Origin: Flavobacterium crocinum
GTDB lineage: Bacteria; Bacteroidota; Bacteroidia; Flavobacteriales; Flavobacteriaceae
DNA length: 64,000 nt
Assembly: GCF_003122385.1 (NCBI RefSeq)
Contig: NZ_CP029255.1
Coordinates: 372,001 to 436,000, forward strand
Direction of reading: 5' to 3'
Every line of letters begins with the position of its first letter. The stretch's first letter is position 1. The notes beneath the pieces are model-generated. The model worked only from the letters and a program-made list of their open reading frames with translations, was not told where the DNA came from and did not search any database. A program made the position numbers and the translations under genes. This document shows, one piece after another, positions 56,880 through 64,000 of this stretch.

Positions 56880-57635
56880 CTAAATTTCCCCTTGAGATTC
56901 TATCTTTCCAGTGATAATATAATTAACAGGATGACTGGAAGAAAAATACTGGTCTTCCTCTTCTTCTCTTGAAATATTTATGAAGTTTCCATTCTCGTCA
57001 AAATGCCTCATGAAAGGATCGGTAGTTGGATCAAAATCCGGCCTCTGCCAATCATATACTATAGGTTTTGTATATTCTGGTGTTCTGTAAAAAAAAGTCA
57101 AAACAAAACCAGTAATAAGACCTGCCAAATGTCCTTCCCAAGAAATTGACTGATCAACATCCGGAAAAACGTACCATATCATTCCACCATAAATCAAAAT
57201 TACCGTTAATGACAAAGCTACTAATCTGTAGTATTGTGTTTGAATTCCTTTGAAGAAAATAAAACTCACTAAAACATAAATAAGTCCGCTGGCTCCAATA
57301 TGATAATTTTCCCGACCAATAATCCATGTAATCAATCCTGATAATAGAATTCCATAATTTATTACACCAAAAGTTTGTTTAGGATAGAAAAACTGAATTG
57401 CCGCCAATAATATCACAAGCGGAATACTATTATTATAAAGATGTTCTAAATTTTCGTGAATAAAAGGGCTAAACAAAACTCCTCTCAATCCTGTTAAATC
57501 CCGCGGGTATATTCCATATTGATAAAAATCAAAATCAAACCGAATTTGTAACCAATAGATAATCCACAATAAAAGGACAAAAAAAAGAGGTAGCCCTATA
57601 ACCGAATTTGAAAATTTAAAATTAGTATCGTTCAT
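56880..57635 (-). CDS. Rhomboid family intramembrane serine protease
   Basis: A 251-residue membrane protein with about six transmembrane segments. The catalytic serine motif GASGLIYVLVSF (G-x-S-G) is near residue 118 and the catalytic histidine is in SWEGHLAGLITG near 168, the correct order for a rhomboid. HENLEHLYNNSIPL near 56-70 is the usual loop-1 His/Asn signature. The substrate is unknown. The C-terminal 45 residues form a cytoplasmic tail rich in Asp, Glu and Phe. It is divergent from rarA. Confidence 0.92.
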   Translation of the reverse strand: MNDTNFKFSNSVIGLPLFFVLLLWIIYWLQIRFDFDFYQYGIYPRDLTGLRGVLFSPFIHENLEHLYNNSIPLVILLAAIQFFYPKQTFGVINYGILLSGLITWIIGRENYHIGASGLIYVLVSFIFFKGIQTQYYRLVALSLTVILIYGGMIWYVFPDVDQSISWEGHLAGLITGFVLTFFYRTPEYTKPIVYDWQRPDFDPTTDPFMRHFDENGNFINISREEEEDQYFSSSHPVNYIITGKIESQGEI

Positions 57636-57798
57636 ATTATTACAAGTTACAGTTTTAAGGACTCAAAAAACTATCCAAAAATATTTTCCTGATATTTTGT
57701 CATAGTTGCAAACTCAAAAAATGTCTCAGATCATAACAATCCTAGCTAAGCTTCAATTGTTTTAACTTTCAATAGATAAAATCTAAATCTAAAAACAG

Positions 57799-57806
57799 TA
57801 ATTTTG
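57799..57806 (+). promoter_or_regulatory. -7 promoter element immediately before rarA
   Basis: TAATTTTG matches TAnnTTTG and ends 4 nt before the rarA ATG, predicting a leaderless or near-leaderless transcript. No TTG is seen at -33. Confidence 0.5.
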
Positions 57807-57810
57807 TAAA

Positions 57811-59088
57811 ATGGAAGCACCGTTAGCAGAGCGCATTCGTCCGCAAAAACTAGAAGATTATATAAGCCAGCAGCATTTGGTTGGTCCAACCGGATCTTTA
57901 ACGCAACAAATTTCAAAAGGAATAATTCCTTCCCTAATTTTTTGGGGTCCACCAGGCACAGGAAAAACGACATTAGCCCAAATTATTTCACAAGAATCAA
58001 AAAGACCTTTCTTTGTTTTGAGTGCAATTAATTCCGGGGTTAAAGATATTCGTGATGTTATTGAAAAAGCAAAACAAAGCGGTGGACTTTTTACTGCCAA
58101 AAATCCGATTCTGTTTATTGATGAGATTCACAGATTTAGTAAATCACAACAGGATTCACTTTTGGCAGCAGTCGAAAAGGGCTGGATCACTTTAGTGGGC
58201 GCCACGACAGAAAACCCAAGTTTTGAAGTGATTCCTGCATTATTGTCACGTTGCCAGGTTTACGTGTTAAACGCTTTTACAAAAGCCGATTTAGAGGCTT
58301 TATTAGAGCGTGCCATGAAAACGGATACTTATCTGCTAACAAAAAACATTAACCTTAAAGAAACTGAAGCCTTATTACGTCTTTCAGGTGGAGACGGAAG
58401 AAAACTTCTCAATATTTTTGAGCTTGTAATTAATGCTTCGGCCGGCGATGAAATAACCATTACTAATGACCGTGTTTTAGAATTGGTACAACAAAACACT
58501 GTTTTGTATGACAAAACCGGAGAACAGCATTATGATATCGTTTCTGCTTTTATAAAATCAATACGAGGAAGCGATCCAAACGGAGCGGTTTATTGGCTTG
58601 CAAGAATGATTGAAGGTGGAGAAGATGTAAAATTTATTGCTAGAAGAATGTTAATCTTGTCCAGTGAAGATATTGGAAATGCCAATCCGACTGCTTTTAT
58701 AATGGCGAACAATACTTTTCAGGCAGTTACAACAATTGGATATCCGGAAAGCCGAATTATTCTAAGCCAGTGTGCTATCTATCTTGCAACATCTCCAAAA
58801 AGCAATGCTTCTTATATGGCTATTGGAAATGCCCAGCAATTGGTTAAGCAAACCGGAGATTTGCCTGTTCCTATTCATTTACGAAATGCGCCTACCAAAT
58901 TAATGAAAGAATTAGGTTATGGCGATGACTATAAATATTCTCACGACTATGCAAATAATTTTGCAGAACAGGAATTCTTACCAGATGCTATAAAAGAAAC
59001 GGTTCTTTACAATCCGGGAAGTAATTCAAGAGAGAACAGCAACCGCGAATTTTTAAAGAACCGTTGGAAAGATAAATACGGTTATTAA
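57811..59088 (+). CDS. rarA: Replication-associated recombination protein RarA (MgsA)
   Basis: A 425-residue AAA+ ATPase that acts at stalled replication forks. The N terminus APLAERIRPQKLEDYISQQH is typical. Walker A is GPPGTGKTTLAQII (about 50-63), Walker B is LFIDEIHRF, and sensor 1 is GATTENPSFEV. The C-terminal tetramerisation domain contains RGSDPNGAVYWLARMIEGGED and RRMLILSSEDIGNANP, which separate it from RuvB. It is complete and faces the convergent gene 59105-59881. Confidence 0.96.
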   Translation: MEAPLAERIRPQKLEDYISQQHLVGPTGSLTQQISKGIIPSLIFWGPPGTGKTTLAQIISQESKRPFFVLSAINSGVKDIRDVIEKAKQSGGLFTAKNPILFIDEIHRFSKSQQDSLLAAVEKGWITLVGATTENPSFEVIPALLSRCQVYVLNAFTKADLEALLERAMKTDTYLLTKNINLKETEALLRLSGGDGRKLLNIFELVINASAGDEITITNDRVLELVQQNTVLYDKTGEQHYDIVSAFIKSIRGSDPNGAVYWLARMIEGGEDVKFIARRMLILSSEDIGNANPTAFIMANNTFQAVTTIGYPESRIILSQCAIYLATSPKSNASYMAIGNAQQLVKQTGDLPVPIHLRNAPTKLMKELGYGDDYKYSHDYANNFAEQEFLPDAIKETVLYNPGSNSRENSNREFLKNRWKDKYGY

Positions 59089-59096
59089 TCCGTATT
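59075..59096 (+). terminator. Possible weak hairpin at the end of rarA
   Basis: AATACGG (59075-59081) pairs with CCGTATT (59090-59096) around an 8-nt loop that includes the stop codon. A short T-rich stretch follows. The stem is only 7 bp, so termination is uncertain. Confidence 0.35.
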
Positions 59097-59104
59097 CTTA
59101 TATT

Positions 59105-59881
59105 TTAGAATTTCACTGTAATTTTTTCTGAAACTAGTTTATCATTTTGATAAGATTCAAAATACCATTGTCCATCTTCTTTTAATATTAAAGAACCCTG
59201 AACATTATCTTTTATAGCGATAAAAACATTTGGCTGAGAAGTTTTAAGAAGTTTCATCACTACTTTCGGTGTCTTATCAATTAACTGATAACCCGATTCT
59301 GTTGGCTGTGCATACAACAGATTTGGATCTTTCAAATCAGGAGACGGAGTAACCGCTACAATTTGTGTTGCTGCAACAGTTGTAGTTGCTGCAACAGCTG
59401 CAGCAGGAGCTTTTGCAGGAGAAGTAGTTCTGGCAGTCGCCACAGGAGTACCACTATATTTATAATGTAATGCGTAAACAGATTTAAAAGCATTGTCAAG
59501 AGATTCTTTATAAGCTAAATCATAATCTTTTTCTTTGCTTCTACCAACCTCAGAAGTATAAAGTACTTGTCCAAAACAATCTTTAAACTGAACAAAAAGT
59601 TTAGTTACCAAAAAAGCATTATCTTTTACTACATCCATATACAAAACCTGACAACGATCTGTATAACCATCAGGAAGTTGTTCATTTGCATAAAACGCTT
59701 CAAAACCGGCTTTGGTCAAATTTTGTTTACTTAAAGTGGCCAAACGATATTGATTATCAGTTTTCATAAATTCATATTTCAAAGGAATAATTACAGCTTT
59801 GTAATCATTAAGAGAAACAGACTGCGCAAATCCAACAACTGAACATAAAATTGCAGTAAGTAAAAATTTAATTTTCATCAT
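59105..59881 (-). CDS. Hypothetical secreted protein with Ala/Thr-rich linker
   Basis: A 258-residue protein that I do not recognise as a named family. A signal peptide (KFLLTAILCSVVGFAQ) leads into an N-terminal alpha/beta domain (about 20-145; VSLNDYKAVIIPLKYEFMKT ... AYKESLDNAFKSVYAL). A low-complexity Ala/Thr/Pro/Val linker follows (about 150-185), then a small C-terminal domain (YQLIDKTPKVVMKLLKTSQP ... GQWYFESYQNDKLVSE). Such proteins are widespread in Flavobacteriaceae. Its ATG overlaps the stop codon of the yjjG gene, so it is translationally coupled and belongs to the radC-yjjG operon. Confidence 0.72.
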   Translation of the reverse strand: MMKIKFLLTAILCSVVGFAQSVSLNDYKAVIIPLKYEFMKTDNQYRLATLSKQNLTKAGFEAFYANEQLPDGYTDRCQVLYMDVVKDNAFLVTKLFVQFKDCFGQVLYTSEVGRSKEKDYDLAYKESLDNAFKSVYALHYKYSGTPVATARTTSPAKAPAAAVAATTTVAATQIVAVTPSPDLKDPNLLYAQPTESGYQLIDKTPKVVMKLLKTSQPNVFIAIKDNVQGSLILKEDGQWYFESYQNDKLVSEKITVKF

Positions 59882-60567
59882 TATAAATATTTTTTTAGTT
59901 CTAATAAATGGTTTATTTGTTTATAATTACCGGAAACATCCCGTTTTTTTTCATTAAAAAAAATTGCATCCAAACCGGCATTTAAAGCACCGGTTACATC
60001 GGCTTCAAAATCATCTCCGATCATAATACTATTTTCTTTTGATGTATTAGCCAATTTTAAAGCGTAATCAAATATAATACTATTTGGCTTTTTAACACCT
60101 GCTAACTCAGAATTTGTTATGGTATTAAAATAACTTCCCAATGAAGCATTATTAATTTTCTTTTCCTGCACATTTGCAAATCCGTTGGTAATAATGTGAA
60201 GTTTGTATTTTGGCTTTAGATATTCCAAAACTTCTATAGCTCCATCAAAAAGATAATTATTATCGGTTAGAAACTCAATATAGTCATTAGCAATTGACAT
60301 AATATTTTCTTCTGAGATGGCATAATTCAAAGCATCAAAAGAAAACTTTAATCGATTATAACGCAACTCCTGATGGGTTATTTTGTCATTCTGATAAAGC
60401 CTCCAGCATTCCTGATTTATTGGAATGTATTCTTTAATAAAATCTTCAGTAATAATCTCCTGGTATTTACTTTTAAAAATACGATCAAAAGCCATTGCAG
60501 AGTTTTTGTCAAAATCCCAAAGTGTGTGATCTAAATCAAAAAAGACGTCTGTAATTGTGGTATTCAT
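59881..60567 (-). CDS. YjjG-type HAD-superfamily nucleotidase
   Basis: A 228-residue haloacid-dehalogenase-like phosphatase. Motif I is FFDLDHTLWDFDKN (about 9-22) with the nucleophilic Asp, motif II is HIITNGF, and the motif III/IV block is GVKKPNSIIFDYALK ... SIMIGDDFEADVTGALNAG. The combination of an N-terminal DLDHTLWDF and a helical cap is typical of the YjjG family, which removes phosphate from non-canonical pyrimidine nucleotides. It lies 3 nt after radC. Confidence 0.87.
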   Translation of the reverse strand: MNTTITDVFFDLDHTLWDFDKNSAMAFDRIFKSKYQEIITEDFIKEYIPINQECWRLYQNDKITHQELRYNRLKFSFDALNYAISEENIMSIANDYIEFLTDNNYLFDGAIEVLEYLKPKYKLHIITNGFANVQEKKINNASLGSYFNTITNSELAGVKKPNSIIFDYALKLANTSKENSIMIGDDFEADVTGALNAGLDAIFFNEKKRDVSGNYKQINHLLELKKYL

Positions 60568-60570
60568 GTG

Positions 60571-61260
60571 TTAAAAAATTCCTTCATCTACAAAACTATA
60601 ATATTTTGATTCAGTTATTATCAAATGATCTAAAACTTTAACATCTAAACTTTCTCCTGCAAGTTTCATTTTTTTTGTAATCTGCTTATCAGCGTCGCTT
60701 GGTTTTAAAGTTCCGGACGGATGATTGTGGCACAAAATCAAACCCGTAGCACCATTTTCTATCGCCAACTTATAAACCAATCTCACGTCTACGATTGTTC
60801 CCGAAATGCCTCCTTTGCTCAACTGTGATCTAGCAATTACTTTATTTGAATTATTAAGAAAAAGCACCCAAAATTCTTCGTGAGGAAGATCTCCAATAAT
60901 AGGACGCATAATTTCGAAAGCAATTTTACTTGAAGTAACTGTTTTTAACTCGGTTCTTTCGTCAGTCTTTCTTCTTCTGCCAAGTTCAAGAGCTGCAATA
61001 ATTGTTATCGCCTTTGCCTCTCCTATTCCTTTAAACTTCATTAATTGTGTAATCGATAATTTTGCCAATGAATTCAAACCTCCCACACCAGCCAGAATAC
61101 GTTTACTCAAATCTACCGCAGACTCATTCCTGCTTCCTGAACCAATAAGAATTGCAATTAATTCTGCATCACTCAATGTATCTTTCCCTTTCAACATTAG
61201 TTTTTCACGAGGTTTATCATCTTCAGACCAATTAGTGATCGGAAAATTAGTTTTTTCCAT
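60571..61260 (-). CDS. radC: RadC family JAB1/MPN-domain protein
   Basis: A 229-residue protein of the RadC/YicR (UPF0758) family. An N-terminal helix-hairpin-helix segment (LMKFKGIGEAKAITIIAALE) leads to a C-terminal JAB domain with the metal motif LILCHNHPSGTLKPSDAD (H-x-H-P-x7-D type). The family is named after a supposed role in repair that is not supported by later work; the true function is unknown. It heads the radC-yjjG-secreted protein operon. The 287-nt gap upstream separates it from mpl. Confidence 0.94.
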   Translation of the reverse strand: MEKTNFPITNWSEDDKPREKLMLKGKDTLSDAELIAILIGSGSRNESAVDLSKRILAGVGGLNSLAKLSITQLMKFKGIGEAKAITIIAALELGRRRKTDERTELKTVTSSKIAFEIMRPIIGDLPHEEFWVLFLNNSNKVIARSQLSKGGISGTIVDVRLVYKLAIENGATGLILCHNHPSGTLKPSDADKQITKKMKLAGESLDVKVLDHLIITESKYYSFVDEGIF

Positions 61261-61282
61261 AATTACAATAATTTAATTATAG

Positions 61283-61489
61283 CGAAGATATGAAAAAGAG
61301 GAAAAATCTTTCAAAATAAATTCAACCTATTTCAAATTTGATTATGCTAATGGAGATGCACCAGAAAATAAAGATGTATGCACAAATGTTGTAATCCGTC
61401 CTAATCGAAAATTAGGCATTGACATCCAAAGAAATTCACGAAGATATGATTGAAATTTTTTCTTTATATCCAAATTTAAAATTCCAATA
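61283..61489 (+). pseudogene. Frame-shifted coding remnant between radC and mpl
   Basis: Plus-strand frame from 61283 reads without an ATG as STYFKFDYANGDAPENKDVC and TNVVIRPNRKLGIDI. After about position 61430 a +1-type shift continues as KEIHEDMIEIFSLYPNLKFQ to a TAA at 61487-61489. The residues in both parts look like real protein rather than random AT-rich translation. I cannot name the family. It is probably the tail of a lost gene, now sitting before the mpl terminator. Confidence 0.4.
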
Positions 61490-61494
61490 AAAAA

Positions 61495-61516
61495 GCCGAT
61501 TGTTTACACAATCGGC
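61495..61516 (-). terminator. Terminator of mpl
   Basis: GCCGATTGT and ACAATCGGC (9 bp) enclose the loop TTAC; on the minus strand a run of six T follows at once. It lies 31 nt after the mpl stop. Confidence 0.88.
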
Positions 61517-61547
61517 CAATTATCTAATTTTTAAATTGACTAATTCT

Positions 61548-62903
61548 CTAATTAATCAATCCTTTTACATCATCAAAATTCAACCCTCCGTAGTTTCCTG
61601 AACTCATTAATAAAAGTGCAGAATTATCTAAATTTAAGTTGAATAAATATTCTTTAAATTCAGCTGGATTAGTATAAATAATTAAATCTTTTCTGTTGAA
61701 TGCAGTAGCAATCTGCTCATAAGTTACCTCTTCCAACTGCTTTATCTTTACTGCATCCGGAGAATAGAAAACAACGGCAACATCAGCATTATCTAAAGCA
61801 CCTTCATATTCTTTCAAAAATGCTGCATTTAGACTGCTGTAAGTATGTAATTCCAAACAAGCAACCAAAGTTCTGTTTGGATATTGTTCTTTTACCGCTT
61901 TAGTTGTAGCTGCCACTTTACTTGGCGAATGCGCAAAATCTTTGTATGCCACTTTTCCTTTTCCTTCAGCAATTTTTTCAAGACGTTTTGAAGCGCCTTT
62001 AAAACTTGCAATTGCTTCGTAAAAATCTGCTTCATCAACGCCCATATTTTGGCAGATCCATTTTGCTCCGGCTAAATTATTTAAGTTATGTGCACCAAAA
62101 ACTTCAATTGGCATATCTCCCTCCGGAGTTTTCAATAAAGTTACTCCATCGCTTACTGAATATTCAGGAGTTGAATACGCAATTTTTCTAATTGGATTAG
62201 TTGCAGCTTCAGAAACGCGTTTTACTTCCGGATCATTTTCGTTGTAAACCAAAATACCGCCGTTAGTAATTTTTGCAATGAAAATTTCAAACTGCTCTAC
62301 ATAATTTTCATACGTTGGAAAAACATTGATATGATCCCAGGCAATTCCGGAGATTAAAGCAATATTTGGTTGGTACAAATGAAACTTCGGGCGTCTGTCA
62401 ATTGGAGAAGATAAATATTCATCACCTTCCAAAACTATAAAATCATTTTCTTCAGTCAAATGAACCATAGTATCAAAACCTTCCAATTGCGCACCAACCA
62501 TATAATCAACAGCAATGTTATGATAATTCATTACATGCAAAATCATCGAAGTAATGGTTGTTTTTCCGTGAGAACCACCAATTACAACACGTGTTTTATT
62601 TTTAGATTGTTCGTATAAAAACTCTGGATATGAATATATTTTAAGACCCAATTCCTGTGCTTTTAATAATTCTGGATTATCTGCTTTTGCATGCATTCCT
62701 AAGATAATCGCATCAATATCTGCAGTAATTTTTTCTGGAAACCATCCCATTTCTGCAGGAAGAATTCCTTTTTTTTCTAATCTTGATTTTGAAGGTTCAA
62801 AAATAGCATCGTCGCTTCCTGTAACCTGATATCCTTTATTATGTAATGCTAATGCAAGGTTGTGCATTGCGCTTCCGCCAATGGCGATGAAATGTGTTTT
62901 CAT
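61548..62903 (-). CDS. mpl: UDP-N-acetylmuramate:L-Ala-gamma-D-Glu-meso-DAP ligase (murein tripeptide recycling)
   Basis: A 451-residue Mur-ligase that reattaches recycled murein tripeptide to UDP-MurNAc. The N-terminal domain begins HFIAIGGSAMHNLALALHNK, where GGSAMHNLA is the Mpl version of the UDP-binding loop, distinct from MurC. The ATP site is VVIGGSHGKTTITSMI and the C-terminal domain includes AHSPSKVAATTKAVKEQYP. Length and motifs are complete. It is single-gene with its own terminator. Confidence 0.93.
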   Translation of the reverse strand: MKTHFIAIGGSAMHNLALALHNKGYQVTGSDDAIFEPSKSRLEKKGILPAEMGWFPEKITADIDAIILGMHAKADNPELLKAQELGLKIYSYPEFLYEQSKNKTRVVIGGSHGKTTITSMILHVMNYHNIAVDYMVGAQLEGFDTMVHLTEENDFIVLEGDEYLSSPIDRRPKFHLYQPNIALISGIAWDHINVFPTYENYVEQFEIFIAKITNGGILVYNENDPEVKRVSEAATNPIRKIAYSTPEYSVSDGVTLLKTPEGDMPIEVFGAHNLNNLAGAKWICQNMGVDEADFYEAIASFKGASKRLEKIAEGKGKVAYKDFAHSPSKVAATTKAVKEQYPNRTLVACLELHTYSSLNAAFLKEYEGALDNADVAVVFYSPDAVKIKQLEEVTYEQIATAFNRKDLIIYTNPAEFKEYLFNLNLDNSALLLMSSGNYGGLNFDDVKGLIN

Positions 62904-63009
62904 TTAAAATGTTTAATCGTTAAACTGTTTCATCGGTTAATCGAAATAGCAAATAACTAATAAAACGCTGTAATTATTCTTCAAAAATAAGGAAATATAG
63001 AATGCTCTA

Positions 63010-63038
63010 TTTGGTTTTGAAAATAAATTATTAATTTG
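63010..63038 (+). promoter_or_regulatory. Possible promoter of the alpha-2-macroglobulin-like gene
   Basis: TTTG (63010-63013) and TTAATTTG (63031-63038, one mismatch to TAnnTTTG) are spaced by 17 nt. The predicted leader would be about 75 nt. Confidence 0.4.
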
Positions 63039-63120
63039 TACGAAAATTATTTTTAAAAAATAATTTCTAACTATCCCAACCAATAAACGAAATAATTCAT
63101 CTAAAGATTAAAACCTTATT

Positions 63121-64000
63121 ATGAAAAATATACTTTTTGTATTCTTATTAATCTCCACAGCAATTTTTGGACAGCAAAATGATAAAAAATGGGCAAAAGT
63201 CATGTCATTTGAAAATGAGGGCAAAATCAAATCTGCAAATGAAGCTGTAGCAAATATTTACAAAAAATCAGTTTCGAAAAAAGATGAAGGACAAATGATA
63301 AAATGCTTTTTTTATCAATCTAAATACTTACAGGTTCTAGATGAAAATTCTAAAACTAAAATAGTAGAAAACCTCAAAAGAGATATTAATCGTGTTTCTA
63401 TACCTTCTAAAGCGATTTTGAATTTAGTTTATGCAAAGTACTTGCAAAATTCTGACAATTTTGACTACGGAGTAATAGCAGTTGACAGTGCAGTTGCAAT
63501 AGTTGATGAAGCTGTAGCGGTCATAGATTCTGCAGCTACTGTTGTCACCGATGATGAAATGGCAATTGATTCTGTTGAAGTTCCTCATTCGACTTATATT
63601 CCGTATGAACCAATTTCTGAAGAAGAAATTGCACAAGCCTTTGACAGAACTTTAGAAAACGAAGCTGTTTTAAAAACAACTCCATTAAGTAAATACGAAG
63701 CAATTTTTGAGTTTCCGTCTTTACAAAAATTCAAAGAAGAAACTTTATGGAATTATCTACTAAAAGAAAACATCGAATTTTATACTGAAAAAATACAATC
63801 TTGGAACATTAATATCAGTGATTTTTCAGTCTACAAAGAACAGCTTTTAGGAAACTCTAATGCATTTTTAGAATTAAATCTCGATTTTGTACAAAATCAA
63901 AACATCAAAAAAGTTCTAGAACTTTATCAAAAGTTAGAATTAGCTAATCCATCAGTAAAGAACCAATTGGAACGTGCAAAATTCTGCCAAAATTATTTAC
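63121..64000 (+). CDS. Alpha-2-macroglobulin-like protein, N-terminal part (runs off the window end)
   Basis: The open frame from the ATG at 63121 continues for at least 293 residues to the end of the window. It has a signal peptide (NILFVFLLISTAIFGQ) and an N-terminal segment (KWAKVMSFENEGKIKSANEA ... MIKCFFYQSKYLQ) like the beginning of the very large Bacteroidota alpha-2-macroglobulin proteins with MG2 domains, which usually exceed 1800 residues. Residues about 118-160 form a Val/Asp/Ala/Ser-rich repeat (VDSAVAIVDEAVAVIDSA). These proteins are thought to be periplasmic or surface protease traps; the thioester domain would lie beyond the window. Confidence 0.7.
   Translation, partial: MKNILFVFLLISTAIFGQQNDKKWAKVMSFENEGKIKSANEAVANIYKKSVSKKDEGQMIKCFFYQSKYLQVLDENSKTKIVENLKRDINRVSIPSKAILNLVYAKYLQNSDNFDYGVIAVDSAVAIVDEAVAVIDSAATVVTDDEMAIDSVEVPHSTYIPYEPISEEEIAQAFDRTLENEAVLKTTPLSKYEAIFEFPSLQKFKEETLWNYLLKENIEFYTEKIQSWNINISDFSVYKEQLLGNSNAFLELNLDFVQNQNIKKVLELYQKLELANPSVKNQLERAKFCQNYL

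Overview
The window reads as a chromosomal segment of a Bacteroidota bacterium, most likely a Flavobacterium or close relative. The evidence is AT-rich DNA, promoters of the TTG/TTTG-N17-20-TAnnTTTG type, a SusC/SusD pair, a UpxY-like antiterminator, a cysteine-poor L36, and an rpsL-rpsG-fusA-rpsJ order without tuf. No tRNA, rRNA, CRISPR array, transposase or prophage was found.

1-21128 (all minus strand): a large capsule/exopolysaccharide or O-antigen locus. It reads from high to low coordinates as two transcription blocks. The first holds a Wza-like export lipoprotein, a Wzc-like tyrosine autokinase, a UDP-GlcNAc 4-epimerase, ugd and a UpxY/NusG-like antiterminator, and ends in a terminator. 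A new promoter and a structured leader then open the second block: a TviB/WbpO-type dehydrogenase, manC, rfbB, an 808-residue SLBB export protein, a Wzz protein, rfbF, rfbG, a reductase-like SDR, a cupin sugar isomerase, a decayed acyltransferase, a Wzx flippase, two glycosyltransferases and the 5' part of gmd. The encoded precursors are UDP-GlcA, UDP-GalNAcA (TviB plus WbpP logic), GDP-mannose and its 4-keto-6-deoxy product, dTDP-4-keto-6-deoxyglucose and a CDP-6-deoxyhexose. The distal part (about 1-6000) is visibly more AT-rich and carries scars of gene turnover.

21200-29148: housekeeping genes (recR, a CoA-binding protein, a MarC-family protein, two amidinotransferase-fold hydrolases including ctlX, gltA, eno, carA).

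29396-46827 (minus strand): the ribosomal superoperon, str-S10-spc-alpha in order, including a short rpmJ at 32430-32546. It is divided by a terminator plus promoter between rpsJ and rplC and by an internal promoter plus strong hairpin before rpsH. A second long stem lies between rpsK and rpsD. These hairpins are candidate ribosomal-protein autoregulatory leaders.

47004-54635 (plus strand): an Omp85-like barrel gene, then a SusC/SusD/DUF5011/lipid-binding lipoprotein cluster with no glycosidase or regulator beside it.

54723-64000: rlmB, a DUF2490 protein, a rhomboid protease, rarA, a radC-yjjG-secreted protein operon, mpl, and the 5' end of a large alpha-2-macroglobulin-like gene that runs off the window. 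Three genes (recR, rlmB, rarA) have the -7 promoter element only 4-5 nt before the ATG, which predicts leaderless mRNAs.

I found no clearly unprecedented system. The best leads are the split polysaccharide operon with its UpxY-linked leader, the CDP-sugar branch without rfbH, and the cluster of hairpin leaders in the ribosomal operons.
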